Translations under genes and position numbers: made by a program
In this document: piece after piece, positions 19,762 through 20,238 of the stretch
Numbering within the stretch: position 1 is the first letter of the stretch
How the letters are laid out: every line of letters begins with the position of its first letter
The notes under the pieces: generated by a model
The model's database searches: none
Told to the model about the DNA's origin: nothing
What the model saw: only the letters and a program-made list of their open reading frames with translations
Assembly: GCA_002773655.1 (NCBI GenBank)
Contig: PFAR01000035.1
Span: 1-20,238 of the forward strand
DNA: 20,238 nucleotides
Source of the DNA: Candidatus Falkowbacteria bacterium CG10_big_fil_rev_8_21_14_0_10_43_10
Lineage (GTDB): Bacteria > Patescibacteriota > Patescibacteriia > Patescibacteriales > XYC2-FULL-47-12
Direction: 5' to 3'

Positions 19762-20013
19762 TTATAAACGGTATGTTATCCTCCCTTTTGATAAATCATA
19801 GGGGCTTATTTCCACCTTTACCCTGTCGCCCGGAAGAATCTTAATTTTATACATTCTCATTTTCCCGGAAAGGTGGCAGAGAATTTCATGGCCATTGTCC
19901 AAACGTACTAAAAAGGTAACGGCTGGCTTTAATTCCAAAACCTCCCCCTGCTCTTCAATAAAATCTTTGGCGTTAATAATTGAATTTTGCTTCTCTTTAT
20001 TTTCTTTTGCCAT
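19762..20013 (-). CDS. infA: translation initiation factor IF-1
   Basis: An 83-residue OB-fold factor that binds the ribosomal A site during initiation. The core is EEQGEVLELKPAVTFLVRL (20-38), then DNGHEILCHLSGKMR (39-53) and the family end ILPGDRVKVEISPYDLSKGRITYR. The MAKE... start at 20013 matches the family; an ATG seven codons upstream (20034) is also open. About 10 extra residues lie between MAKE and the OB fold compared with the usual 72. It is the first gene of the operon here, with a leader of about 90 nt from the promoter at 20113-20141. Confidence 0.96.
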   Translation of the reverse strand: MAKENKEKQNSIINAKDFIEEQGEVLELKPAVTFLVRLDNGHEILCHLSGKMRMYKIKILPGDRVKVEISPYDLSKGRITYRL

Positions 20014-20112
20014 TAAATACAATAAAAAACTCATAAAAATTTCATCCCGAATAAACGGAATAAATTTCTATGAAATAATAATATTTCCTGACTTTTTAAC
20101 AATAGTAAAATT

Positions 20113-20141
20113 ATTATATATTTTATGCAAAAATATGTCAA
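20113..20141 (-). promoter_or_regulatory. consensus promoter of the infA-rpsI ribosomal operon
   Basis: On the minus strand: perfect TTGACA (plus 20136-20141), a 17-bp spacer and perfect TATAAT (plus 20113-20118). Transcription should start near 20106. This strength suits a ribosomal operon and makes infA the likely first gene. Confidence 0.88.
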
Positions 20142-20196
20142 GTAAAACAATTTTTGATCAAAAAAACAGTTTATTTTAATAAATCCAGCACCTTGA

Positions 20197-20219
20197 CCGC
20201 AGGGTATTAAACCCTGCGG
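20197..20219. repeat. CCGCAGGGT-ATTAA-ACCCTGCGG hairpin
   Basis: A perfect 9-bp stem, extended by CTTG/CAAG with one bulged A. No T-run follows on either strand, so it is probably a palindromic repeat rather than a simple terminator. It lies upstream of the infA promoter, at the window edge; I see no gene in 20142-20238. Confidence 0.65.
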
Positions 20220-20238
20220 CAAGAATGATAATAGCCCT

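Noticed and set aside
20031..20222. Minus-strand 63-codon ORF upstream of infA
   Set aside because: It spans the perfect infA promoter and a palindromic repeat and has no recognisable protein features.

Overview
The window is a 20.2 kb AT-rich bacterial chromosome segment. Nearly all genes are on the minus strand; the exceptions are an Hsp100 gene and one small ORF. I infer a Candidate Phyla Radiation (Patescibacteria, Parcubacteria-like) genome. The reasons are the membrane-protein/TraG-like ATPase pair, the sigma4+HARE-HTH protein, the scarcity of Shine-Dalgarno sequences and the many short palindromic repeats, some translated in frame. No 16S or tRNA gene is present to test this.

Layout from left to right. 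(1) 125-4823, minus: a probable operon for a one-TM protein, a VirD4/TraG-like ATPase and a membrane glycosyltransferase. It has its own promoter near 5046-5075 and a structured leader of about 215 nt. (2) 5119-6327, minus: a stand-alone sigma region 4 domain fused to HARE-HTH/winged-helix domains, with its own promoter and terminator. (3) 6623-9283, plus: a ClpB-like Hsp100 behind a perfect TTGACA-17-TATAAT promoter overlapped by a 16/18 match to CIRCE (the HrcA operator). It ends at a bidirectional terminator. (4) 9313-15657, minus: a surface-polysaccharide cluster with a Wzx-type flippase, a GT4 enzyme, two GT2 enzymes and a Wzy/WaaL-type polymerase or ligase. A divergent 55-codon two-helix membrane ORF with its own promoter and terminator sits inside it. 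(5) 15804-20013, minus: the end of the ribosomal gene string, infA-rpmJ-rpsM-rpsK-rpsD-rpoA-rplQ-rplM-rpsI, driven by a perfect consensus promoter.

How they work together. Block 5 makes translation factors and the RNA polymerase alpha subunit. Block 4 would build a lipid-linked oligosaccharide (GT2/GT4), flip it (Wzx) and polymerise or ligate it outside (Wzy/WaaL-like). Block 3 is heat-shock protein quality control. Block 1 looks like an envelope-bound ATPase machine of unknown cargo.

The most notable points are: an RNA polymerase alpha subunit with no C-terminal domain; an Hsp100 with a ClpB-length middle domain and a ClpC-like IGF loop; a CIRCE operator; an 8-bp x4 tandem repeat inside the polymerase/ligase gene that would frameshift on slippage; short repeats translated in frame in several glycosyltransferases; a large nested inverted repeat splitting rpsD from rpoA; and the self-contained small membrane ORF.
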